DNA of 11,275 nucleotides from Nitratiruptor sp. (lineage in GTDB: Bacteria > Campylobacterota > Campylobacteria > Campylobacterales > Nitratiruptoraceae), in contig WGAX01000156.1 in assembly GCA_015494595.1 (NCBI GenBank), positions 1 through 11,275 on the forward strand. Reading direction: 5' to 3'. This document shows positions 1 to 5,561 of the stretch, piece by piece. The first letter of the stretch is position 1, and each line of letters opens with the position of its first letter. The position numbers and the translations under genes are program-made. Under the pieces are notes generated by a model. It worked only from the letters and a program-made list of their open reading frames with translations, searched no databases and was not told the DNA's origin.

Positions 1-104
1 CTTTTTACAAAGGTAAAAAGCTCATCCATTATGCTATATTCAAAGCTCAAAGACTTTTTTATCTTTTCAATGCTCTCTTTATAAAACTCTATTGTCTCTT
101 TCAT
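1..104 (-). CDS. IS1-type DDE transposase ORF, 5' part only
   Basis: An open frame starts with ATG at 104 on the minus strand and runs through the left edge of the window (34 complete codons). Its residues 26-33 read MDELFTFV, which matches the first catalytic-Asp block of IS1-family DDE transposases (DELWTFV-like); the Asp codon is at 24-26. It overlaps the InsA-like ORF by 26 nt and is in the +1 frame relative to it. It could be expressed by slippage on the A9 run at 106-114, by restart at this ATG, or it could have been one continuous ORF before a one-base change in the run. The 3' part and the remaining catalytic residues are outside the window, so it is not possible to say whether the gene is intact. 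Confidence 0.65.
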   Translation of the reverse strand, partial: MKETIEFYKESIEKIKKSLSFEYSIMDELFTFVK

Positions 105-366
105 CTTTTTTTTTAAGATGATGTTGCACTGCTCTTAGAGAAATACCTAATATTCTGGCTATTTTCCTCTGCTCTCCCTTCTCTTCATACATCTTGTGAA
201 TTAACTCTATTTTCTCTTTTGATAAGCGTTGGTATCTCTCTTGATTTGTAAAATAAAATCCACACTCTTGACATTTGTATCTTTGAACTTTCCTATCCAC
301 CAATCTTCTAAATCCCGCTTTTACTACTCTTTTTAATTTACATCTTCTACATTCTTGCCTTCTCAT
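79..366 (-). CDS. IS1 InsA-like zinc-finger/HTH protein
   Basis: This 95-aa protein matches the layout of IS1 InsA (about 91 aa). A zinc-binding CxxC pair lies at about residues 6-9 and a second one at about 32-35 (CQEC), followed by a helix-turn-helix at about 66-86 (RKIARILGISLRAVQHHL). In IS1, InsA binds the element's ends and, when made alone, represses transposition; the InsA-InsB' frameshift product is the transposase. The protein ends shortly after HLKKK, which is where IS1 places its slippery A-run, and here the codons AAA AAA AAA sit at that point. No strong ribosome binding site is visible upstream of the ATG (only AAGATAAGAAT). It is read on the minus strand with the two unknown genes to its right. 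Assignment to the IS1 family is supported by the downstream DDE motif; the functional state of the copy is not known. Confidence 0.8.
   Translation of the reverse strand: MRRQECRRCKLKRVVKAGFRRLVDRKVQRYKCQECGFYFTNQERYQRLSKEKIELIHKMYEEKGEQRKIARILGISLRAVQHHLKKKDERDNRVL
106..114 (-). other. A9 slippery tract between the two transposase ORFs
   Basis: Nine consecutive T on the plus strand (A on the coding strand) lie at the codons for KKK just after HL, where IS1 carries its A6C frameshift site. Loss of one A, or gain of two, would join the InsA-like frame to the DDE frame. A simple -1 ribosomal shift would instead meet TGA two codons past the run. Confidence 0.5.
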
Positions 367-440
367 ATTCTTATCTTAACATATTCTCTTGCCTCTTATC
401 GATTTTTTTTACCTCTCATTCTTTTTTTTCTTAAAATCTC

Positions 441-1190
441 TTATGAAATTAGTGAGTCAGTGCCTTTTTCGACTCTTTTGGCAAAAATATATTCAAAGGG
501 GTTATAGGCATCTTCTAAAAATTTTTCTATCTCCATATCTCTACGTCTCTTTTTTTCTCTTTTTAAGGGCTCGTAACATATGATATTGAGCACATTTTTT
601 CTAAGTAGCGTTGTTCTATACCTACTTTCACTTTGTAAACGATAGATTATTTCTGGATAGTATTTTGCATAGTGGTAATTTGTGCGTATAAGCTCATACT
701 TTTCTGGATGTTTTTGTATATTTAAAAGTTCTTGTTGAGCTTCTTCAATCTCTTGCAAGGTTTTATCTTGAAGCTTTTTTGCTTCTATCTCGGTTACTCT
801 ATTTCTTTTGATATATTTTTTGGTTTCTAGAATTTTCTTGTTTTTCCATATTGTAAAAAGTTTTTCTAAATCTCTTAAAATTTTCTCCTTATCTTTAACA
901 TAGATATATTTTTTTTGCATTGTTATACGGAAATAGTCAATAGGCTCTTGTCCACAAATGAGTTTTGCAACATAATAGTATGGACGTTTTAGTGTAGTAT
1001 TAAACTTTTCTTTAATATATTCTCCAAAATTTTTTTCCATCTGTTTTAGTACTTGCATAGTAGAAAAATCTACTAATGCGAATCGATATGTAGTGTTTTC
1101 GATTTTATAGTCTTGAATTTTCACTTTTTTTTGGTTTAATATATTTTCTATGCGTGAAATTTCCTCTTCAAAGAGATTTTCATATTTCAT
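441..1190 (-). CDS. unrecognised 249-aa protein, second gene of a coupled pair
   Basis: I do not recognise this protein. It is basic and Lys/Glu-rich. The N-terminal part (about 1-110) looks like a mixed alpha/beta domain with strand-like segments TYRFALVDFS and RPYYYVAKLICG. A long helical, likely coiled-coil stretch follows at about 115-160 (EIEAKKLQDKTLQEIEEAQQ), then an aromatic, Arg-rich region and a basic patch REKKRRR near 213-219. No signal peptide or membrane segment is seen. The start ATG shares one base with the stop of the 144-aa gene upstream (TAATG), so the two are probably translationally coupled. An IS1-like element lies just downstream in the same orientation. A nucleic-acid-related role is possible given the basic character and the partner, but this is inference only. 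Confidence 0.75.
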   Translation of the reverse strand: MKYENLFEEEISRIENILNQKKVKIQDYKIENTTYRFALVDFSTMQVLKQMEKNFGEYIKEKFNTTLKRPYYYVAKLICGQEPIDYFRITMQKKYIYVKDKEKILRDLEKLFTIWKNKKILETKKYIKRNRVTEIEAKKLQDKTLQEIEEAQQELLNIQKHPEKYELIRTNYHYAKYYPEIIYRLQSESRYRTTLLRKNVLNIICYEPLKREKKRRRDMEIEKFLEDAYNPFEYIFAKRVEKGTDSLIS

Positions 1191-1624
1191 TAATTATCCT
1201 TTCGATTTGTTTCTACAAGCTTTTGTAGCATCATATCACATAATTTTCTTATCTCATATGCTAAAGCTCTCATTTCATAACGCGTTAATCTAATGCTTAT
1301 GAGTTTATTGCTTTGTTGTAAATTGAGATAGCCTCTGGCTATAGTGACTTGTTTCTTTGCACCTTGTGCTCCGCCTTTAGTTGGGTCAGAGTATTTTATG
1401 TAATTTGCACTTCCTTCATTGTAACTGGCTTCTTCAAGAGCGAAGCTTAAGGCGTTAAAATCAAAAAGTGTATATTTTATAGCAATATTATTTTGCGTAT
1501 CATACCCTCCTCCTTCTTTAGCTCTTGTAAAACGAAGTATGACAAAAAAGTCGTAACTGTTTTTATAAATTGTAATTTGTAAGAGATTATTCTTGGCATA
1601 CGCTCTATATATGAGTGGGCTCAT
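1190..1624 (-). CDS. unrecognised 144-aa protein with internal duplication, possibly Whirly/PC4-like
   Basis: No family is recognised. Two stretches within the protein align to each other: residues 47-66 (IAIKYTLFDFNALSFALEEA) and 109-128 (ISIRLTRYEMRALAYEIRKL). They share I-x-I-x-x-T and the A-L pair, with mostly conservative changes between (K/R, F/Y, D/E, S/A, F/Y, L/I). Each is a strand followed by an amphipathic helix, and each is preceded by strand-like sequence (LQITIYKNSYDFFVILRF; KKQVTIARGYLNL). Such a doubled beta-sheet-plus-helix plan is seen in Whirly- and PC4-type single-strand nucleic-acid-binding proteins, which is my tentative structural guess. The middle (70-90) is Gly/Ser-rich and probably a loop. 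A ribosome binding site AAAGG lies about 6 nt before the ATG. It is the first gene of the pair with the 249-aa gene. Confidence 0.75.
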   Translation of the reverse strand: MSPLIYRAYAKNNLLQITIYKNSYDFFVILRFTRAKEGGGYDTQNNIAIKYTLFDFNALSFALEEASYNEGSANYIKYSDPTKGGAQGAKKQVTIARGYLNLQQSNKLISIRLTRYEMRALAYEIRKLCDMMLQKLVETNRKDN

Positions 1625-1655
1625 AATTAGCCTTTGACGGTTTTTATTTTAGATA

Positions 1656-1683
1656 AATATAATATATCATCTAATATTATCAA
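1656..1683 (-). promoter_or_regulatory. candidate promoter for the 144/249-aa gene pair
   Basis: On the minus strand TTGATA (1678-1683) and TATATT (1656-1661) are separated by 16 bp, about 30 bp upstream of the 144-aa start. The surroundings are so AT-rich that chance matches are common. The rest of the 184-bp spacer (1625-1808) shows no convincing gene. Confidence 0.35.
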
Positions 1684-1808
1684 TTCCATTTAAACCCTAA
1701 CCCATTATAGTCATCCACATTCTCTTCTCCATAATTTTACTGAATTTTTTAGAATTTTGTGAATTATTATAATTCTTCTTTGCCATGTTTTTGGTATTAG
1801 AAAGTATA

Positions 1809-2240
1809 TTATTTAGTAATATTAGATGAAATATTATAAAAATCACAAACTTCATCCATATAATAATCCACATTTATAAAACTCTTTTCTAAACGCCATC
1901 GCAAAACAAATTCAATAATTCTTCTCCTATCCTCCTCATCAACATTTTCTGCCTTACCAAAATACTTCAAACTAATATTTTTCATCCTGCCATCAACTCT
2001 TCTAATTCCTATAATTTGAATATAGCGCCCTTCCAAAACCTTTCCTAATTGCCCTCTCTGTAAAGATAAACCTGTAAGATTAATTGCTAAAAATGAAAAA
2101 AGCTCTTCAAAATCTTTAATTTTATTTTTAAAATCTAACTCCTCAAAAAGATTATAAAGCTTTTTATAGTTCTTTTTACGACAAATATCCATAGTATTAA
2201 GCGAATCTAAAAGCTCCTCTACCCTTCTAAGTCTATCCAT
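1809..2240 (-). CDS. unrecognised 143-aa protein divergent from murA
   Basis: This soluble, charged protein has no signal peptide or membrane segment, and I do not recognise its family. The N-terminal 50 residues look helical (EELLDSLN, KLYNLFEEL, KDFEELFSFL). A probable beta core follows at about 72-95 (RYIQIIGIRRVDGRMKNISLKYF), then a helix DEEDRRRIIEFVLRWRLEKSF and an acidic tail with YYMDEVCDFYNI. It starts 63 bp from murA in the opposite direction, so the two promoters share that short spacer. Upstream of the ATG the sequence GGGG is the only G-rich run that could act as a ribosome binding site. No operon partner is evident: the next gene on the same strand begins 184 bp further on. Coding status rests on the long open frame and protein-like composition. 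Confidence 0.7.
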   Translation of the reverse strand: MDRLRRVEELLDSLNTMDICRKKNYKKLYNLFEELDFKNKIKDFEELFSFLAINLTGLSLQRGQLGKVLEGRYIQIIGIRRVDGRMKNISLKYFGKAENVDEEDRRRIIEFVLRWRLEKSFINVDYYMDEVCDFYNISSNITK

Positions 2241-2271
2241 CTTTGCCCCATATTATTTAATATTAAAGTTA

Positions 2272-2283
2272 TTTTAGTATAAT
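2272..2283 (+). promoter_or_regulatory. murA promoter, extended -10
   Basis: TTTTAGTATAAT ends 20 bp before the murA ATG. TATAAT (2278-2283) preceded by a T-run is the usual vegetative promoter form in Campylobacterota, where the -35 box is poorly conserved. No good -35 is visible. A ribosome binding site AAAGGA lies at 2293-2298. Confidence 0.65.
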
Positions 2284-2303
2284 TCCCCAAAAAAAGGAAA
2301 ATA

Positions 2304-3572
2304 ATGGACTACTTACACATTGTAGGTGGACACAAATTAGAAGGTAAAGTAACAATTTCTGGTGCCAAAAATGCTGCTTTACCTTTAATAGCAGCAACAA
2401 TTATTGCAAAAAATAGTGTACAAATCAGCAACTTACCAAATGTTCAAGATATTAAAACACTATTAAAACTACTCTATAACTTAGGAGCAACTTATACATA
2501 CAATCAAAATAGCAGTGTACAAATTGATACAACCCCTATCTCCTCTACAAAAGCTACTTATGATATTGTAAGAACTATGCGTGCCTCCATTTTGGTTTTA
2601 GGCCCACTCCTTGCAAGATTTGGACAATGTGAAGTAAGCCTTCCTGGAGGATGTGCTATAGGACAAAGACCTATAGATCTTCATCTAAAAGCTCTAAAAC
2701 AGATGGGAGCAAATATAAGTATCAAGAGTGGCTATGTATACGCTGAAGCAAAAAAAGGTTTACAAGGAGCCACAATAGTTTTTGATAAAATTACAGTAAC
2801 GGGTACTGAAAATATTATTATGGCTGCTGCCTTAGCTAAAGGAAAAACGACTATTATTAATGCGGCAAAAGAGCCAGAAGTAGTACAGCTATGCGAAATT
2901 TTACACCAAAGTGGAGTAGAAATAAGCGGTATTGGCGGTGATGAAATAGTTATACACGGAACTGCAGGAGAGCTACTGGAGATTAAGCCCTTTTCAGTTA
3001 TACCTGATCGCATTGAAGCAGGTACATACTTATGTGCAGGGGCTATCACACAATCAACTATTACTTTAGAAAAAGTTATTCCCGCTCACTTAGAAAGTAT
3101 CTTAATCAAACTCCAACAGATGGGATTTGGTATCCTTGTAAAAAACAGTACTATTACAATCAAACCAGCAAGAAATATTCAACCAATTGAAATCATCACA
3201 AGCGAATATCCAGGATTTCCTACAGATATGCAAGCACAGTTTATGGCTCTTGCACTACTAGCAGAAGGAACTTCTATTATAGAAGAGAGGCTTTTTGAAA
3301 ATCGCTTTATGCACGTTGCAGAACTAAGACGTTTTGGAGCAAATATTCAGCTCAAAGGCAATATTGCTACCATTATAGGTCCTACTCAACTTTATGGAGC
3401 CGATGTCATGGCTACAGACTTACGAGCCAGCAGTGCCCTTGTACTAGCAGCTCTAGCAGCACAAGGAGCAAGTAACATTCACCGTATCTACCATCTTGAT
3501 CGTGGATATGAAAATTTAGAAAATAAACTCAATGCTCTAGGAGCCAAAGTAACAAGGCTACAAGAGCATTGA
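2304..3572 (+). CDS. murA: UDP-N-acetylglucosamine 1-carboxyvinyltransferase (MurA)
   Basis: MurA transfers enolpyruvate from PEP to UDP-GlcNAc in the cytoplasm, the first committed step of peptidoglycan synthesis. The 422-aa length is normal for the family. Recognised landmarks are the SGAKNAALP motif with Lys22-Asn23, Arg93 in TMR, the PEP-binding Cys117 in the GGCAIGQRP loop followed by Arg122, the catalytic Asp308 in PGFPTDMQ, and Arg400 in HLDRGYE. All are in the expected order. Because the Cys is present and not Asp, the enzyme should be of the fosfomycin-sensitive type. The start has a good ribosome binding site and its own promoter. The gene is transcribed alone; its TGA stop is immediately followed by the stop of hspR on the other strand, with no spacer. 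Confidence 0.97.
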   Translation: MDYLHIVGGHKLEGKVTISGAKNAALPLIAATIIAKNSVQISNLPNVQDIKTLLKLLYNLGATYTYNQNSSVQIDTTPISSTKATYDIVRTMRASILVLGPLLARFGQCEVSLPGGCAIGQRPIDLHLKALKQMGANISIKSGYVYAEAKKGLQGATIVFDKITVTGTENIIMAAALAKGKTTIINAAKEPEVVQLCEILHQSGVEISGIGGDEIVIHGTAGELLEIKPFSVIPDRIEAGTYLCAGAITQSTITLEKVIPAHLESILIKLQQMGFGILVKNSTITIKPARNIQPIEIITSEYPGFPTDMQAQFMALALLAEGTSIIEERLFENRFMHVAELRRFGANIQLKGNIATIIGPTQLYGADVMATDLRASSALVLAALAAQGASNIHRIYHLDRGYENLENKLNALGAKVTRLQEH

Positions 3573-3953
3573 TTACTCTTTCTCCTCAAAAATTATAATC
3601 TCAGTATTAAAATCTTTTTTGATTATTGCCCTACTTCTAGGTACTGTGATATTCTCTTCATACTTTTGAAGCTCATTTCGAAGCATCTCAATCTCTTTTT
3701 CCATCTCCTCTATCTGCTCTTTGAGACGCAAAATAATATCTACTCCTGCCAAGTTAACTCCTAAATCTCTTGTTAATCGAAGAATAGTTTTAATACGATC
3801 AATATCTTTTTGAGAATAGAGTCTAGTTTTTCCCTCTGTACGCGAAGGAGTAATTAACCCCTCTCTCTCATATTGCCGAAGAGTTTGAGGATGTATATTA
3901 AGAACTTTTGCCACAACACTAATAAGATACACCGGCTCATCATACTTATGCAT
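3573..3953 (-). CDS. hspR: HspR, MerR-family heat-shock repressor
   Basis: HspR represses chaperone operons by binding HAIR inverted repeats, with chaperone as co-repressor in several bacteria. The protein has an N-terminal MerR-type winged HTH (YLISVVAKVLNIHPQTLRQYEREGL, then the wing with RLYSQKDIDRI) and the HspR-typical TRDLGVNLAGVDIIL segment. A coiled coil follows at about 75-100 and ends in a short acidic tail. I chose ATG at 3953 (126 aa), because AGGAGG sits 5 nt upstream of it. A GTG two codons earlier (3959) would start within the Shine-Dalgarno sequence and has no site of its own. The start overlaps the cbpA stop by 8 nt (ATGCATAA), so translation is probably coupled. The cbpA-hspR order is that of Helicobacter pylori; here murA lies convergent immediately downstream. 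Confidence 0.93.
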   Translation of the reverse strand: MHKYDEPVYLISVVAKVLNIHPQTLRQYEREGLITPSRTEGKTRLYSQKDIDRIKTILRLTRDLGVNLAGVDIILRLKEQIEEMEKEIEMLRNELQKYEENITVPRSRAIIKKDFNTEIIIFEEKE

Positions 3954-4830
3954 ATTCACCTCCTGGCAGTTTTTCCTCCATCATTTTAGCCAAATCGCTA
4001 TCCAACTCCTCCACCTTTGGCAATATAATGTTTGTCTCAAGATAGAGGTCACCTTTTTGTTTTGTTTTACGATCTATAACTCCTAGCCCTTTTACACGAA
4101 ACTTCTGAGCACATTTAGTATTTTTAGGAACTTTTAAAGTAATCTCTTTTTCCAATGTTGAGACTTTTATTTTTCCGCCAAACATTGCAATTTTTAACGG
4201 AATGTCAACCTTTTTATAAAGGTCATTACCTACTCTTTCATACTCAGGATCTGGTGCAACTTCTACCTTTAGCAATAGATCCCCTCGCCTATTTTTATAA
4301 CTTTTACCTTTTCCTCTAATACGAAGGGTATCACCATTTTTCACTCCAGCAGGAATACGCACATCAAAAGTCTCTCCATTTATAGAAATAGAGTGGGTTC
4401 CACCCAACACAGCAGTACGAAAAGGTATAGTGATCTTAGCATGAATATCAAGGTCTGGCTGCGCAAAATCTTCAAAACCACCAAAGCCACTGCTAAACCC
4501 TGAGCTACCAAAACCACTAAATCCACCTCCTCCAAAAATGGAGCGTAGAATTTCATCTAAATCTACTCCACCTTGGAAATTTTGCTGCGCAAAATCATGA
4601 AAATTTTGCCCTCCAAACATGGCATCGCCATATTGATCATACTGTTTTCTCTTCTCGGGATCACTCAAAATCTCATACGCAGCATTGATCTCTTTAAATT
4701 TCTCTTCACATTCTGGCTCTTTACAGATATCAGGATGGTATTTTCGTGCAAGTTTTCGATACGCTTTTTTAATTTCGTCTGCAGATGCAGTAGGACTTAC
4801 TCCTAAAGTTTCATAGAGGCTTTTACTCAA
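3946..4830 (-). CDS. cbpA: CbpA-type J-domain co-chaperone (DnaJ-like, no zinc finger)
   Basis: CbpA is a DnaJ-family co-chaperone that stimulates DnaK ATPase activity. The J domain covers residues 4-70 with the HPD motif at 32-34. A Gly/Phe-rich linker follows at about 87-122 (IFGGGGFSGFGSSGF), then the two beta-barrel substrate-binding domains (about 126-285) with FRTAVLGGT and RIRGKG-type motifs. There are no CxxCxGxG zinc-finger repeats, which separates it from true DnaJ. Length (294 aa) is usual for CbpA. The start codon is TTG: the strong site GGGGAGGAG lies just upstream, no ATG fits, and SKSLYETLGV is a typical J-domain beginning. It is the first gene of an overlapping unit with hspR and has a strong promoter of its own with a HAIR-like site, so heat-shock autoregulation by HspR is likely. 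Confidence 0.94.
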   Translation of the reverse strand: MSKSLYETLGVSPTASADEIKKAYRKLARKYHPDICKEPECEEKFKEINAAYEILSDPEKRKQYDQYGDAMFGGQNFHDFAQQNFQGGVDLDEILRSIFGGGGFSGFGSSGFSSGFGGFEDFAQPDLDIHAKITIPFRTAVLGGTHSISINGETFDVRIPAGVKNGDTLRIRGKGKSYKNRRGDLLLKVEVAPDPEYERVGNDLYKKVDIPLKIAMFGGKIKVSTLEKEITLKVPKNTKCAQKFRVKGLGVIDRKTKQKGDLYLETNIILPKVEELDSDLAKMMEEKLPGGEYA

Positions 4831-4855
4831 GGCTCTCCTCCCCTTTTTTATTTAA

Positions 4856-4885
4856 ATTATAACATAAAATTTTAGTCATAGTCAA
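4856..4885 (-). promoter_or_regulatory. sigma70-type promoter of cbpA-hspR
   Basis: On the minus strand TTGACT (4880-4885) and TATAAT (4856-4861) are 18 bp apart, in the 82-bp gap between the XRE gene and cbpA. This is the best consensus promoter in the window and is positioned for a short leader before the TTG start at 4830. Confidence 0.8.
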
Positions 4886-4890
4886 TCAAG
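4870..4890 (-). promoter_or_regulatory. HAIR-like HspR operator over the cbpA -35 box
   Basis: The minus strand reads CTTGATT-N7-ACTAAAA, against the HAIR consensus CTTGAGT-N7-ACTCAAG: 11 of 14 arm positions match, with the exact 7-bp spacer. It covers the -35 hexamer, where binding would block RNA polymerase. A separate perfect half-site CTTGAGT overlaps the TTG start (4825-4831) without a partner arm. Confidence 0.6.
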
Positions 4891-4912
4891 TTTAATAAAA
4901 ATAAGGGCTCAA

Positions 4913-5287
4913 TTAAAGATTATTATTGCACTCATTGTTATCTATACTATTTCTTGAAAGGCATTGTAAAAGACATGCTAATGTCTGTAAGCGCCTATTT
5001 TCTGGAACATAGCGAAAATATTTAATGAGAATTTGCTCCTCTGCATTTAAGCTATCTAATTCATACGCCTCTATATTATTATCGGTAGGAAGCTCTTCAA
5101 ACCAAATATTTTGTAGACCAAAAAGCTCCATAAGTTTTCTTTCTACCTGAGGATTAAATCTTTTTTGTTTACCCCTTTCTATATCACTAATCATCTGTTT
5201 ATGCACCCCTAATTTTTGAGCAAGCTCACTTTGAGAGAGTCCAAACTCTTCACGAAGTTTTCTAATTTTCTCTCCATAGCTATTCAT
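4913..5287 (-). CDS. XRE-family (Cro/CI-type HTH) transcriptional regulator
   Basis: The 124-aa protein has an N-terminal HTH of the lambda-repressor type at residues 6-58: GEKIRKLREEFGLSQSELAQ, then KLGVHKQMISDIERGKQKRF, where QMISDIERGK is the recognition helix region. The C-terminal part (about 80-110) is helical with EEQILIKYFRYVPENRRLQTL, a type of tail common in small XRE regulators. The end is Asn-rich. A good ribosome binding site (AAGGAAGGA) precedes the ATG. The gene is divergent from the GTPase gene across a 274-bp spacer holding a strong dyad that lies within 15-45 bp of this start, so it is probably self-regulated and may also control the GTPase. It is followed on the same strand by cbpA, which has its own promoter. 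The target genes and the signal sensed are unknown. Confidence 0.88.
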   Translation of the reverse strand: MNSYGEKIRKLREEFGLSQSELAQKLGVHKQMISDIERGKQKRFNPQVERKLMELFGLQNIWFEELPTDNNIEAYELDSLNAEEQILIKYFRYVPENRRLQTLACLLQCLSRNSIDNNECNNNL

Positions 5288-5301
5288 AATTCATCCTTCC
5301 T

Positions 5302-5332
5302 TATGGTAAGAATATAATAATATCTTACCACA
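5302..5332. promoter_or_regulatory. dyad operator in front of the XRE gene
   Basis: TATGGTAAGA (5302-5311) and TCTTACCACA (5323-5332) form an inverted repeat with 9 of 10 positions paired around an 11-bp AT core. It lies just upstream of the XRE start, and AT-rich -10-like sequence (TATTAT/TATATT on the minus strand) is inside it. This is the usual position for an autorepressor site. Confidence 0.6.
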
Positions 5333-5410
5333 AGAATTTGTTAGAAGCAAGTCAAACAGGAATATAAACAGAGCAAAATATATCTAATTAAAACTTCATT
5401 TTTTTCTTAC

Positions 5411-5432
5411 AAGATACAATGTAGAATATCTT
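5411..5432. promoter_or_regulatory. second, weaker dyad in the XRE/GTPase spacer
   Basis: AAGATA (5411-5416) and TATCTT (5427-5432) are perfect 6-bp arms around a 10-bp spacer. The arm resembles the inner part (TAAGA/TCTTA) of the dyad at 5302-5332, and CTTACAAGATA begins with CTTAC. It may be a second site for the same regulator. The rest of the spacer up to the GTPase promoter is AT-rich with no gene. Confidence 0.35.
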
Positions 5433-5511
5433 ATCTAGTACCCTACCCTTACTGTATGAAATATAATGAAAACCATATCTCTCTAATTTTAATATTATTT
5501 AATATTAAATA

Positions 5512-5540
5512 TTGCTAGAAAAATAAGCTTATGCTATACT
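5512..5540 (+). promoter_or_regulatory. promoter of the dynamin-like GTPase gene
   Basis: TTGCTA (5512-5517) and TATACT (5535-5540) are 17 bp apart, and TG precedes the -10 (TGCTATACT), giving an extended -10. A 14-bp AT palindrome, ATTTAATATTAAAT (5497-5510), abuts the -35. The ribosome binding site AAGGG (5551-5555) lies 6 nt before the ATG. Confidence 0.65.
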
Positions 5541-5561
5541 AAAAATTAAAAAGGGCTAAAT

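Larger units (their letters stand above)
1..413 (-). mobile_element. IS1-family insertion sequence, partial (upstream end inside window)
   Basis: The two overlapping minus-strand reading frames here are arranged like IS1: a short zinc-finger plus HTH ORF (InsA type), then a DDE transposase ORF that starts at its end in another frame. The rest of the element runs off the left edge. The outer end is uncertain. I place it near 413 because the minus strand there reads GGTAAAAAAAATCG, and IS1 ends usually begin with GGT. That would leave about 47 bp before the InsA-like start, close to the spacing in IS1. No terminal repeat partner or target duplication can be checked, since the other end lies outside the window. 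Confidence 0.7.

Noticed and set aside
389..583. Plus-strand open frame antisense to the end of the 249-aa gene.
   Set aside because: A Phe/Leu-rich reading of the strand opposite a Lys-rich gene; no ribosome binding site or domain.
1680..1736. Short minus-strand frame after a stop, reading NYGEENVDDYNGLGFKWN and ending in TGA; it looks like the tail of a lost gene.
   Set aside because: Only 18 codons, no start, and stops just upstream in the same frame; too short to support a pseudogene call.
1686..1772. Minus-strand mini-ORF beginning MAKKNYNNSQNSKKFSKI.
   Set aside because: Very short, no clear ribosome binding site, low-complexity Asn/Lys composition expected from AT-rich spacer.
1667..1829. 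13-bp inverted repeat TCATCTAATATTA (1667-1679) with TAATATTAGATGA (1817-1829), flanking the spacer.
   Set aside because: Pure AT-rich match of a length expected by chance in this window; one arm lies in a coding region and no element is enclosed.
2732..3049. Minus-strand open frame inside murA.
   Set aside because: Antisense shadow of a full-length, motif-complete murA.
3562..3580. AAGAG...CTCTT inverted repeat at the murA/hspR convergent stops, considered as a terminator.
   Set aside because: Stem of only 5 bp and no T-run on either side.
3954..3959. GTG at 3959 as the hspR start.
   Set aside because: It overlaps the AGGAGG that serves the ATG at 3953 and has no ribosome binding site of its own.
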